DNA from: Spirodela intermedia
Lineage: Eukaryota > Streptophyta > Magnoliopsida > Alismatales > Araceae
Reading direction: 5' to 3'
DNA: 64,000 nucleotides
NCBI GenBank assembly: GCA_902729315.2
Contig: LR746267.1
Span: 9,366,924 to 9,430,923 of the forward strand
Position numbers and translations under genes: made by a program. The notes under the pieces were generated by a model. That model made no database searches. It was given only the letters and a program-made list of their open reading frames with translations, and was not told where the DNA came from. Below, in pieces: positions 1-12,400 of the stretch (positions are counted from its first letter, which is position 1; every line of letters begins with the position of its first letter).

Positions 1-443
1 TGGTTGGGAGAATTTCTCCTAAGTTCTTATCCATGTTATCATAACTTGACCAATATTCTGTGGACTTGTGGTTTACTTGATATTAGTCAAGTACTTTCAT
101 CTGCAACCATTTTTCTATTTACCTCAGTGGATAAAATTTGACTGATCTGGTGAACCTCAAAGTCAAGCAAAGTAGGAGCTGTGTCCTGGTGGATCATCAT
201 GCCATCTTCCTAATATCATTACATTTTAGACGATGTACATAAAAACCTCTAGTTGAAAAACGTACGATAGAACATTTTCTTCCACCTGAACAATAACACG
301 TGTGCAGGATTATATTTTAAGAATATGACCTAAAAAATTGCAAAACTACTAGAACTGCCCATGCCATCTCAAAATCTCACAACGAAGAAAATTCAAAGCA
401 TTGATTATGGTATGAAAACTTCAGATCCCAAGAATTTTTGTAC

Positions 444-3400
444 CTCATCAAAAATTGATTTTTTGACTCCAGAGTTCTGTAAAAGGGAAATATATTTGAA
501 TAACAGTCCAACAATATCTTCAACATGGTCTGCATAGCATTTTTTGAAGGGGTTCAGAATCTTGTATAAACGTGGCAAAGTAGATTGACCAATAAAATTA
601 TAAACTATCAGCATAACTGATGGAAGACAATCATCATGCTGGAACCACAGGAGAACAAACCATGTCCTGAGTCAGTAAGCTCAATAACCACTGAGAAAAA
701 TGAGAAGTCGTAGCTCCCTTCCCCTTCGCCAGCACTCAAGCTCACAGCCCATCCTGCAATGCGTGTGGAACCTCAAAAAAAACACAACTAAAAATATAGT
801 AATGCTTTCCTTTTTCTGGCCAAAAATTATATTGGAATGAGGCTGGCCCTACAGGAAAAAAATAAAAATATATGTTTTGGCATGACTTATATTAAATAAA
901 ATATAATATTAATTTAATCATTACTTTCATGTCCTTCTCAATGACTGATTTGATAAGGAATTCCTTACAAAAAGAATGCCAATAGAGCTGGTATTAGAAT
1001 AAACTTCAGTCAATTCAGAAAAATGGTACACTCTCGAAAACCAGATAAGAAATGCATTTTCAAAAAGTATCTCAAAAAAGATAAAAGCCCAAAAAGAATA
1101 AAATGACGTAAATGGAGTTAAATTATATTCTTAATCGCGCTTTGAGTGGTAAGGGAATTGTAATTGGGGTACAATTAGAGCAAATCTTGGTAACCTATGC
1201 TGCTCTCATACTGCATCCTTCAGGCTCCATTGCTGCATAGAGATTCACAGAGCTTGGGGCTCCTAAATTTCTCTTTGAATTCCACAGTTCAACAGGTATT
1301 ACATCGAAGTATTTTTTTCTTTTCAATAAATTTGAGGATTCTATATCATGAAAAAAAATCAACACCAATAAGCTATTCACTGTATTGTAGTTCTGTAGTT
1401 ATATGAAGGTAACGTAAATGTGCAACCTGTTTGAAGGCATCTAAACTTGCTTGAAGGTTATTTGAAAATGACGTTTTATAATCAAACTAACGAAATATCA
1501 CATGCAAACTATCATTCTAATACTGCATCAAATCGTACAGATATATAGATAATGCAACCTCTCCTCGCGCTCCTCCCAGGGGAAAATCCACCACACACAC
1601 AACAAGCTCGTTCTCCAGTTAACTAGGAAGACTCTCATCCTATCCTGAAGGACCACCAGCTATGGCAAGACAGCCCCACATTCCTCAGTATTTCAGAAGA
1701 CCACGTAGGAGACGTGCAGGACACAGCTTCCTAGACACCCATAAATGTATGAACACCAGGTTGCACGGGGTAGCCATCGAGCACGCGGCCTATTCTTTTG
1801 AGGTATGCTCTGCAAGCTAATGGCAAGGAAAGCTTATGGCAAGGTCTGCAGATCAAGAACACATGACCTATCCTTCTGAGGTAAACTCTGTAAGCAAACA
1901 ATGAGGTATACATATCAAGTATGTTTTTCGTGAACAGGATGAATCTCCAAAACCACACAATGACAACCCCATTGATTTGGCATTTCCATGAAGAGTTTAC
2001 ATTTTAATTATACTTCAAATTTTTTGGTACCTAACTATAAAAGACTTCACTTTATTGAAGTATATCAAGCACGGACAATATCAAGAATAGCACTATAGTT
2101 AACATCATGCATAGCCTAAAGAAGGCAGAAAATAACTTTGAAACTCACAAGTACACAAGTCCTCCAATAGTTTCTCACATCATTTCAATGTATACCATCG
2201 GAATATTTAAGCGTACACATAAGCATAGACAATATCAGACTGACCTAATTTCTTCAAGGCAAAGAATAGTGAACCACTTCCTTCATGCCCAATTAGGTGA
2301 CTAAGATACTTATGGGGCCCTTCTTTGTAATAGCGAATGCTGGGAATTACTGGCCACGAAAATCGCAATATATGACCTTCTTTAATTGGGACAGCTTTGA
2401 CAATTAGCTGGAAAGGATAGAAAGGAATAGAGGCAAGAGGGTCATGATGAGAAAGAGAATAATATCCATCTAACCCTTCTGTGACAAATAACAGTCAACA
2501 GTACCTGAAGATGCTCCGATGTGCATGGCTGACCTGGAAATTGAACAGCACTTCTTCCAGTATTTGTCACATCCTTGAATTTCTTCTCAACCAACCTTTG
2601 AAGGTCATCAAGACTCTCTGAAATAACCCATTATGGAAATGAAACGATTAGCTAAATCTATAGCTATACCGAATCTAAAAGCAAGCAATAATGAAGCACA
2701 TACCTCTCCCATAAGCAACAAGGTGCATAAGATTTGCGGAGTACTTGTCTTTATAAAATTCTAGAAGTTCCTGTCTTGTGTCCAAGCCTTTTGCTTTCGG
2801 AATTACTTCAAGAGTATTCCAGTTACCTAATGCAAGTATAAATAATAAAGGATTATGATTCGCCAAATATGAATGAATAACATAAATAGGTACGATAGAG
2901 TCATTTGTAGAGTTGCCTGATTGAATTTGATTGATGATCACTCTATTATTAGCTGTATCAAACTGTCTTCAATTACTGCCATAAACTTCGTTCATTTAGT
3001 ATTTTCATGTAATTTAATTTTTCAACCCTTAAACTTTAGTATTCACAAACGTATTGAAGTGCTTAGGATGTTAAAAGTTTTTTATTTCTAAATAAATTCA
3101 AACTAGACATTCACTAGGTAAATTTCTTTATTCAAATTTTAGTTACCATACTTTTTACTTTACTGGTCACATTAACTTGACACATTATCGTAACTTGATT
3201 GTCACACGTTCTAAACTTGTAAATTTAAAAACTTATTTGAATGCCAACAAAAGGAAACTTGAGCTCGTGGAAACTGTAAAGATATAGACCAATATGCCAA
3301 CCATAAAGAGAAACAACTAGAAACAGCTACCTGTACTAAATTTGTGAAATGGGTGATCCTTCAAAGATAAATGCTTCTCAAGCTGTATAGAATAAAGAAA

Positions 3401-6400
3401 CATTCGTAAATACAGAGAGGTTATGCCCATAGACCCAAAAAAGGTTATACCACACAGTTCATCCCAAAGCAGAGTCTTTTTTTAACGAAATATAAAGAGA
3501 ACATCTAGATAAATCACCTGAAGCATGTTTTACCTGCACATATCAAGAACTAATATCACGTGTTTTTTCAAAGTGAGGGTACTATCTCTTTGTAAATAAT
3601 GAAAACAGAAATATGCATATTTTTTATAGATTCCATATTTTTGTATTGAGGAAAGAAACAGGAAATATTTGCACAAAAATACCATGAAAAGTTTCCCAAC
3701 TTCCTAGGACGCCACAAACACTTTAAAAGACCTAACTTCTCACTTTCATATAATATAATTTTATCATGCAACTCAATGTATAAGTGAAGATAATATTATT
3801 TCGTAGACACATCTTGCGTCCACCTAATTTAAGCCAGTAACCCATCAGTATTCTAGTTCAGCAGTTCGAATCCCACAACAGGTTCCACATCACCAATACT
3901 TGTCATTCCTTTGTTTTCCACAACAGGTTCTACTTAATCTGATGTATGATGTTGGAAAAGTTTCCACAATTCATAGTCATTGCATTGATTTATAGTCATC
4001 ATCATCACGTCAGGATAAACTTACTGTCAGAAATACCAAATTACAAGTATCGGAATAAACACTTTTCATGTAGGACTCAAAGCATCTACTTACCTGAGAC
4101 TTTGCCCATGCTTTGAGCAAAGATTCACACCTCAAACATGCCAAAGGCACCACAAAACTCTCCTCAAATCAAACGCAAGGAGTGACAAGAAGAAAGGTCT
4201 AGCTGATATTTAGGAGGATGTAAAAGCTCAAAATAAATGTCAAGACAAGAGAGGTGGTACTTGTGAAGGACGTAGTACCTCAGCTTCAGTGGAGACTTTA
4301 CATTCAGGGAACTTCCTTTTTTAATTATTCATCGAGGTTCCCAGCTATCACATGGGATGAAGAGATTACAGGAGGTCATTCAGAGACTCAAGAAAAGTCA
4401 GCAACATGGAAAGTTTTTCCATATATTTCAGAAGCTTGTTTTCTAAGATCACATGCATGGTACCATATGCTTTCCGAAAAATTATTAAAAACCTATATAT
4501 TTCGCTGTTCATATCAAAAGTCCTCCCCCCTCCCCCCCCCCCCGCCCCCATGCATCTTAAAATTAAATATTATCTGGGAAAATTTTGGTATCTACACAAC
4601 ATTTTACTTACTAATGGTAATAGTGAATGATTGATTTATCCAAATGCAAAGATAAGATATTCATTATCACAATGGCAGATTCGTTTGAGATGTAAATCAT
4701 CTTTAAGGAAAGAAAAATCACCTGCCTCATTCTCCAAGGATCAGACAATAAGTTTTTCTGGTTTTCTGGAAAAGGAAATAAAGACAAAAAACTTATTATA
4801 TAATGATGGATAACGCCCCAGAATAACATTGGCATTATTTACCAGAATCAACAGCCTTTATTTCCCTGAGGGTGGCATCAGAGGACATCAGTGGCTTTAT
4901 GAAGAATTGAGAGAACCTATATGGAGAACAATAAAGAAAGATGTGGTCGTATCTTAACAAAGAAATGGCAAAAACGAACAAAGAATCATAAAGCCCAAAA
5001 TTACTACCTATCCAGAGCTTCTTCAAAACAGTCTGCATTTACATCAAAATAGAAGTTTGTCTGTTCTGAAGCTGTATAGGCATTAGTTGAACCTCCATGC
5101 TATATCTCACCAAAAGGACATGGAAAGTCAGAAAGAAATTGATTACTGGATATCAAAACCAATTCCAAAAACTGTTAGGAAGACAAAAAAGCACAAGTAT
5201 CAGATAGCAATATTCATCCAGAAGATGGAAAAATGGATAGAAATCAAAGATAAAAATGCAACTAAGTTTACACCCATTTAGCAGTACTTAAAACATGAAC
5301 AAGGCTTTTTAAAAGCTAGTTAAAAGTTGAATTAGGTAACGATTAAAACATTGAGTAGATCTATTTCTTCCAAAAAAACTGAATACAGCCTCAAATGATA
5401 AAGGCCACTAAAATTCAAACTTCTCTTGTGAAGAACTATCCTGATTGGCAATGAAGTTTGTTAGAATTATGTCTTTAGTCTAGTATAAGTCAGGTTGGCC
5501 CATTTAGTAGTTTGGGCCAAAGTAGCCCATTTCTGTACATTAAGACCCTAATATAAATACTAGGGTTTGTCGATTAGGAGAGTGCTCTCTCCCTATTTTT
5601 TGAGTCAGTTACATGGTATCAGAGCCAGGGGTTAGAACCCTCGCAGCGGAAGAGAAACTATCCGGCCTCGTCATCCCGTCTGGCATCGCTTCGATATCCA
5701 GTGTCACCTCATGTCCAGTGTCGCCTTCCCCTTTGTCCGACATCACCCTCCGCATGTCTTGCCCTCCGTCCGGCATTGTCCTTCCATCCGGCGTTGCCCT
5801 CTGTCCGGCATCATCCTTCTGTCTGACGTTGCTCCCTTGTCCAGCATTGCCACCTGTCCGGTCTGCCCCCCAATTCGGCCTCCCATCTGGTCCGACAGTT
5901 TTCCTTGATTGGCATGGCTTCCTACCACAGTCCACACTCCACACTCCACAGACAACGGTCAATTTTTATCAGTCAAAGACAATGGTAGTGGTCAACAATC
6001 AGCATTTCCCATAGTCAATGGTCAACGGTCAACACACCCTCTCAAGGAAATAAACACCTGAAGAGTCAAAATCCCTTAGCACACACTCCACAGCATCACA
6101 TCCAGCAGTAACCATCCAAAATCATCTTATAACCACGCACAGATTGAATGGCAAGAACTATATTCAATGGGGTAGATCTGTTTTTATGTACTTCAAAGGT
6201 CAAGGCAAGATAAAACCCCTTAGAGCAATGGGAGCAATAAGATTCAAATCTTCTCAATGTATTATGGAACTCTATGGAGCCAAATGTTGTTGATTTGGTA
6301 ACTCATCTTATCATTTATATAAGACTGTTTGGGACTTTATTGCACTTATGTATTCTAATAATATCTCAAGAATGTATGATGTATGTTGAATACTATCGGA

Positions 6401-9400
6401 TGAAAGAAGGGAGATAAGAGCTTGAGCCAATATTTTGGTGAAGTGATTCGACTCAATGACGATCTTCATGTATTACTACCTATCTCCAGTGATGTTCGGG
6501 TAGTGTAGAAGCAGCGTGACTAGATGACTGTTCTTCAATTCCTTGGTGGTCTTCCTTTAGAATATGATGGAATTCTTAGTCAGATTTTATCTGGAGTTAA
6601 ATTACCATCTCCTGTTGAGACGTACTAGCATATCTCTCGAGCCTTTTTAGACCAAGACGGCCTTCGGACTTCAGCACCTGTTGAGACTACTACCTTAGTA
6701 TCTCCTCAGAATGTCGTGGATACACTCCTCTCATGTTCGTCGCCGTAGTGTTCATGCTAGCTGAGGGAGGGGTGGAGATAGAAATGCTGGAAGTCATCAA
6801 CGATTAGAATGTACTCATTGTGGTCGAAAGAATCATACTAAAGATACATGCTCTAACCTTCAGAGATATCCTCCTTGAGTAGCTAATTTAGCTACCTCAA
6901 GTGAGGAGGGGGAGACCAAAACTACTCATCAGATTGTCTTGTCAAATGAAGAGTATTCTCAGATTCTTCCATTTCATATTGTTCAACAGGCATCATCAGC
7001 CATTGCATCTCTTGTTCAGACTAGATTCATTGCATGTCTCTCTTAGGCATCTCATTCCTCCACAAGTGAATCGTCATCTTGTATTTGGTAGGTTCACATC
7101 CTATTCTAGTCACACTGGTCTTCCCGAATTTCCTTAGCTGATGGATCTACTAATCATGTCATACGTATAGGGACTGTCCCCTTCACCTGAATTATCCCTC
7201 AAATCAGTTCTTTATGTGCCAAAGTTTTCTTTCAACCTTGTTTCTATTAGTAAACTCACAGGTGCTCTTCAAACTATCATAACTTTTCTTCTTGACTCAT
7301 GTTTTATTCTAGACCTGAAGACATGGAAGACAATTGAAGAAAGATATGAGCACAGAGGAATATATTATTTGGGTAAAGCTTCTCCAATCGCTTGTGTTGC
7401 TGCATCACCACTTCAAATTCATAGTCGGTTGGGTCATGTGTCTCTTAGTAAGCTCAAGTTATTAGCTCCTAATCTTGCTAGTTTGAAAACATTAGAGTGT
7501 GAGTCATGCCATCTAGGAAAACACTAGCATTCTAGTTTTGGGTCACAAACCTGTAATCGAGCAAAATCAGTGTTCGATTTAGTTCATTTACATGTCACAT
7601 CTAAACTTGGTTTCAAGTATTTTATTACCTTTATTGATGATCAATCACATGTTACATGGTTGTATCTCATGAAGGACATATCTAAGTTGTTCTCTATTTT
7701 TGCTCATTTTGTGCTGAAAATTAAAAACCAATTTGAGAAAATCATGTGTGCTACGTTGTAACAATGCAAAATAATATTTCAGCTTTCCATTAATTCAATA
7801 CCTAAACCATCATGGAATACTTCATGAATCATCATGTCTCCTTACTCAAAAAAATGGGGTTGCTGAAAAAAAACATAGACATATCAGTGAAACTGCCTGC
7901 ACACTTCTACTACATATGCATGTTCTTGTAGAATTATGGGGAGATGTTGTACTCACAGCTACTTGATCAACCAAATGCCATCCTTTGTGTTAAGCAACAA
8001 ATTTCCTTATTCTGTCCTTTATCCAAGAGAGCTATTATATAATATTCCACCCAAAATATTTAGATGTGTCTATTTTGTACACAAATTCAGAGTTGGTTAA
8101 GATAAACTTCATCCCAATCTATGAAGTGCATCCTCTTAGGATATTCTTGTGTTAAAAAAAGGTATAAATGTTACAATCTATCACTTCGTCAACATATCAA
8201 ATTTTATTTATTTGTCTCCAACCTATTCTTCATTTATCTCAACATTATCAGATTTACCTGTCCCTAAGAATATTTCAAAGGCTCTTGGTCATTCTAGGTG
8301 GTGTGCAGCAATAGAGGAAGAGATGGCTACTCTTAAGCAGAATAGTGCATGGTGTTTAGTTCCACGGCCACTTGGGAAGTATGTGGTTGGATGTAAGTGG
8401 GTTCTTCAATGTCAAAGTTGGTCTAGATGGTTCTGTGAATAGATTGAAGACCCATTTAGTAGTTAGGGACTTCACTTAGGAATATGACAAAGATTTATCT
8501 GAAACATTCTTTCTAATTGCCAAAATTACTTTGGTATGGATCTTCTTAGTATTAGTCGGTTCTCAAAAATACCAGCTAGATATCAAAAATATGTTTCTAC
8601 ATGGTGATTTACATGAGGAGATTTATATGGAGCAACCACTTGATTTTGTTGCACAAAGAAAATCTAGTTTAATCTGTGACTTGAGGAAATCTCTTTATAG
8701 ACTAAAGCAATCGCCACAAGCTTGGTTTAGCTAATTTAGTAGTATTGTATTGAAGTTTGATCTTCACAGATGTGAGATAGATCATTTTGTTTTTTATAGA
8801 CAATCTACTAGCTGAATTATGTTGACTATTTATGTTGACGATAAGATTATCACTGGAGATGATCATAAGAGCATTTCTAAACTCAAGCAGTTCTTAAGAG
8901 GATAATTTGAAACTAAAAAATCTTAACAATTTTAAATATTTTATGGGGATTGGGATGCTTGATCTAAGGAAGGAATTGCAATCAATCAGCAAATGTATGT
9001 CCTTGATCTTCTATTAGAAATAGACATGTTAGGTATGAGACCAAGTACTACTCCTATAGATCCTAATTTGAAATTATCGTTTTGATGAAGGTGACATGTT
9101 GGAGGATCCAAGAAGATATCCGCATCTAGTTGGCAAATTTAATTCTTTGACTATCACTCGGTCATATATCTCTTTTGCTACTAGTGTGGTGAGTCAATTC
9201 ATGGAACAACTACATACAAAACATGTAGATGCAATTATCTAGATTTTGAGACGTCTTAAGAGAAATCTAGGCAAATGATTACTATACAAGAAGTATGGTC
9301 ATCTCACAGTTCGAGGGTTTTCAGATGTAGACTCGGCAAGCTATAATCTAGATAGACAATCTATAAATAACTATTGTATCTTTCTTGGTGGCAATCTTGT

Positions 9401-12400
9401 TTCTTGGAAAAGTAAGAAATAATATGTGGTCTCATGATCAAATGTAGAATCAAAATACATGACAACAGCACACACTACATGTGAACTTGTATGGGTCAGA
9501 CATTTTCTTGAAAGAATTGTACTTTCTTCATTCAAGTCCTATGAAGCTTAATTGTGATAATTAAGTAGAGATTTATATTGCCTCCAATCTTGTATTTTAT
9601 GAGAGAACAAAACATATTGAAGTTGACTGTCACTTTATTAGATAGAAGATCCAAGAACAGATCATCACTACCATGAATGTTAACTCTAAGGATCAACTTG
9701 CTGATATGTTTACCAAGTCACTAAATGGTCATATGGTGAAATTTCTCTATAACAAGTTGGGAGCTTATGATATATATGCTCCAGCTTGAGGAAGGCTATT
9801 AAAGTTATGTCTTTAGTCTAGTTAAGTCAAGTTGGCCCATTTAGTAGTTTGAGCCGAAGTAGCACCTTCTGTACATTAAGACCCTAGTATAAATACTAGG
9901 GTTCCTCGATTAGGAGAGTGTTCTCTCCCTATTCTTTTGAGTAAGTTACAAAGTTGATAGTTTAAATAGAATCAAAATCTCACTTTCTTATAAATTATAT
10001 ACCACAAACATATCAGGTTGAGTTTTTTATGCATAGGAGATGACAAAAGGCTCAGTAGAAAAAGAAAAGCGTTGGCTGCCAGGAAAAAATGGAGTGCTGC
10101 TATCAGCCACTGGGATGCCATATGTCACAGGACCACAAGTAGAATGTGCTTCTTCTGCCTAGGAAACAGAACTAACTTAACTAGCTCACATCATGTGCAG
10201 AGCGAGTGGAAGCATATGAGGTTAGCATATGAGGTTTGAACTGTTAAGTAGAATCAATATTATAAAGGAAGAAAACATTACAATGTTTGAGAATCTAGGG
10301 AAATATAAAAACAATCAATCATTGGCCTCTACATAAATATCACGTAATCGGCCTTGAACCACAGAACGGGACAACATTTGGGCAGCTCATAGCCAATTTT
10401 GTTTAATCAAACTATGATTCAGTTGGATCCAAACTGGTCCAATTCCACTTAGGTTGTTGATTTTTGGAAGTGGTTAAAAAAATCATTGGAAATAAAACAT
10501 TACTGAAGAAAATTCAATGCATTGTTCACAGCATCACTGATATGGGGAAAAAAAAGGAAAAAGGACGGGTCAATAGCAGAGCTCCCTGAATCAATTTCAG
10601 TGATAGGGACATTACACAATGAGCACACAAAGAAATATGGTTTACAAGTTCAGTCCAATTAATATGACACTGTCGGGTTTCAGACTTCAGATGCCAAGAC
10701 ATATCAGATCATGAGCAAAGTGACAACTGAGTACTGACTCAGCCATCTAATACGAATTGGAGTTTGTATCAAACCCGGAGGCACCACCCGAATCAATTGA
10801 GATATACCATCCAAACAGAGGTTGCGTCCTAAATAAGAAGGCATCATTCAGCTCTAAATGCACGAAGATATGATCAAATCCAGATGTATACCACAATAAT
10901 GAGGCAAACTCCAGCCTAATCATCAAAAATCAAACAATCGGAAAATCAATTGTGCAAATTACTAGTTGGAGACATTATATACCAATCTGAAGAAGTAAAA
11001 TATTTTTTAGGATCATACATACCAAAGATAAATAATTTCACATGAACTACCCATTTTCTCAAAAAAAGAAAACATGGCATTATTTTGAAAAATGGTGTGG
11101 GGATAAACCTCAAAAACAATTGTGAAATGCTGAAACTTGTGGGCATTCCTGTTCACGTAGAGCATAAATAATCTGATAGCATGCCTAAATCATCCAAAAT
11201 GAAGGAAAATGGAACAGAATATTGAACGGAGGAGAAAGCTCAACCTTCAGATGTTTCTTCATAATGGTTTCACTAAGTGAGTTGAAAAGAGTGGTTATGA
11301 ACCGTCAGTGGTGGAGTAGTCTGGGTGAGTTGAAAAGAATGGCCTAGAACCTACTGAAACTGTAAATTCGAACTGTGTAATATTCGTGACGGACCAAGAA
11401 ATGGATAAGCAACATGAATCAGAACATGCATTATAGGTGCACAAAAACAAATAGGTAGGCAAGCCTCAGGATTAAGAAAACTAGCACTGAGGAGTAGCAT
11501 ATTTATCAAATGAAGTATTCTGGAGTGCCCAAAACTTTATTCACTTGACCTAAACACAAACGTTTTAGAACAGAGGTGCCCATGTCATGCACAGCTAAAA
11601 GCTTCTCGAAACAAGCTACCAAACAAGCATCTGAAAAAAAGGGATACCAGAAGTACCTCTGCTATGAACTTCATGTAACTCCCCTCTGACGGATACTTCT
11701 CACTAGCATAAAATAGCATATGTTCTGCAATGCACATAAGTTTGTGATGTTCAAAATCAACCTTGAAGTTTATTCTATAGAGTAACATCGAAATTTTCAT
11801 GAGTAAAGGTTTAAGATGATATTATCTGGAACACACTAGGTTTAAAATATTTTGAGCATTAGTCTCAGCATAAATAATATAATTAATTTGAATTCCACGC
11901 CTTTTCTCAGGTTTGTTTCATTTTTCATTACAAACATCTATTGAGAGGTACCATGACAGAATGAGAAATCTGACACAAGGGCAGCATGAAAACGTGAGAA
12001 AGTTCATTGTGACTGTTAAAATGAATAAACTCAAAGCCAGCAATTTGATGATGGAAATCAGGGCACATGAATCTATTAAACTCCAAATATATTTTGGGTG
12101 TTATCCCAACTGCGATCCTAAATATCATCTAGCAATATCTTTTCACAGAGTGTACAATGAAGGGAATAAAATGGCTAGAGTTCTGAAAATCTACCACTGA
12201 AAGGTTAGCGATTAGTACAAAATTGTTTTCCACTGTAGGACAGCAAACATAACTGCATTGAGATATGACTACAGCATTGTCAGTTCTAAATTCAAAGGAA
12301 CCAGACAAAGCACCTCCATGTATAACCAATTCAGTGGAAACATGGTAGGTAATTTTCCTTCAGTGGAAACAGAACCACAAAGTTTTAGAGGAACCACATA

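Larger units (their letters stand above)
5459..9950 (+). mobile_element. Degenerate Ty1/copia LTR retrotransposon inside intron 3 of the IDE-like gene
   Basis: A short-LTR retrotransposon lying opposite to its host gene. LTRs are 5459-5613 and 9797-9950, flanked by the 5-bp target duplication AAGTT (5454-5458 and 9951-9955). The primer-binding site TGGTATCAGAGCC follows the 5' LTR directly. Between the LTRs, in copia order, lie a CCHC zinc knuckle (about 6808-6852), a GAG-pre-integrase block (7399-7527), integrase core remnants (7570-7760), reverse transcriptase pieces including the YVDD active-site motif (about 8830) and an RNase H/C-terminal tail (9400-9780). Integrase before RT marks Ty1/copia rather than Ty3. 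Many stops and frameshifts break the polyprotein, so the copy is inactive. The LTRs differ at roughly 15 positions by eye, so the insertion is old. Confidence 0.93.

Noticed and set aside
3845-3885. tRNA-like B box (GCAGTTCGAATCCC)
   Set aside because: No A box or cloverleaf stems in the preceding 60 bases; isolated match inside an IDE intron.
5613-6014. 133-codon ORF next to the copia primer-binding site
   Set aside because: Lies in the retroelement leader and stems from C/T-rich repeats; not gag-like.
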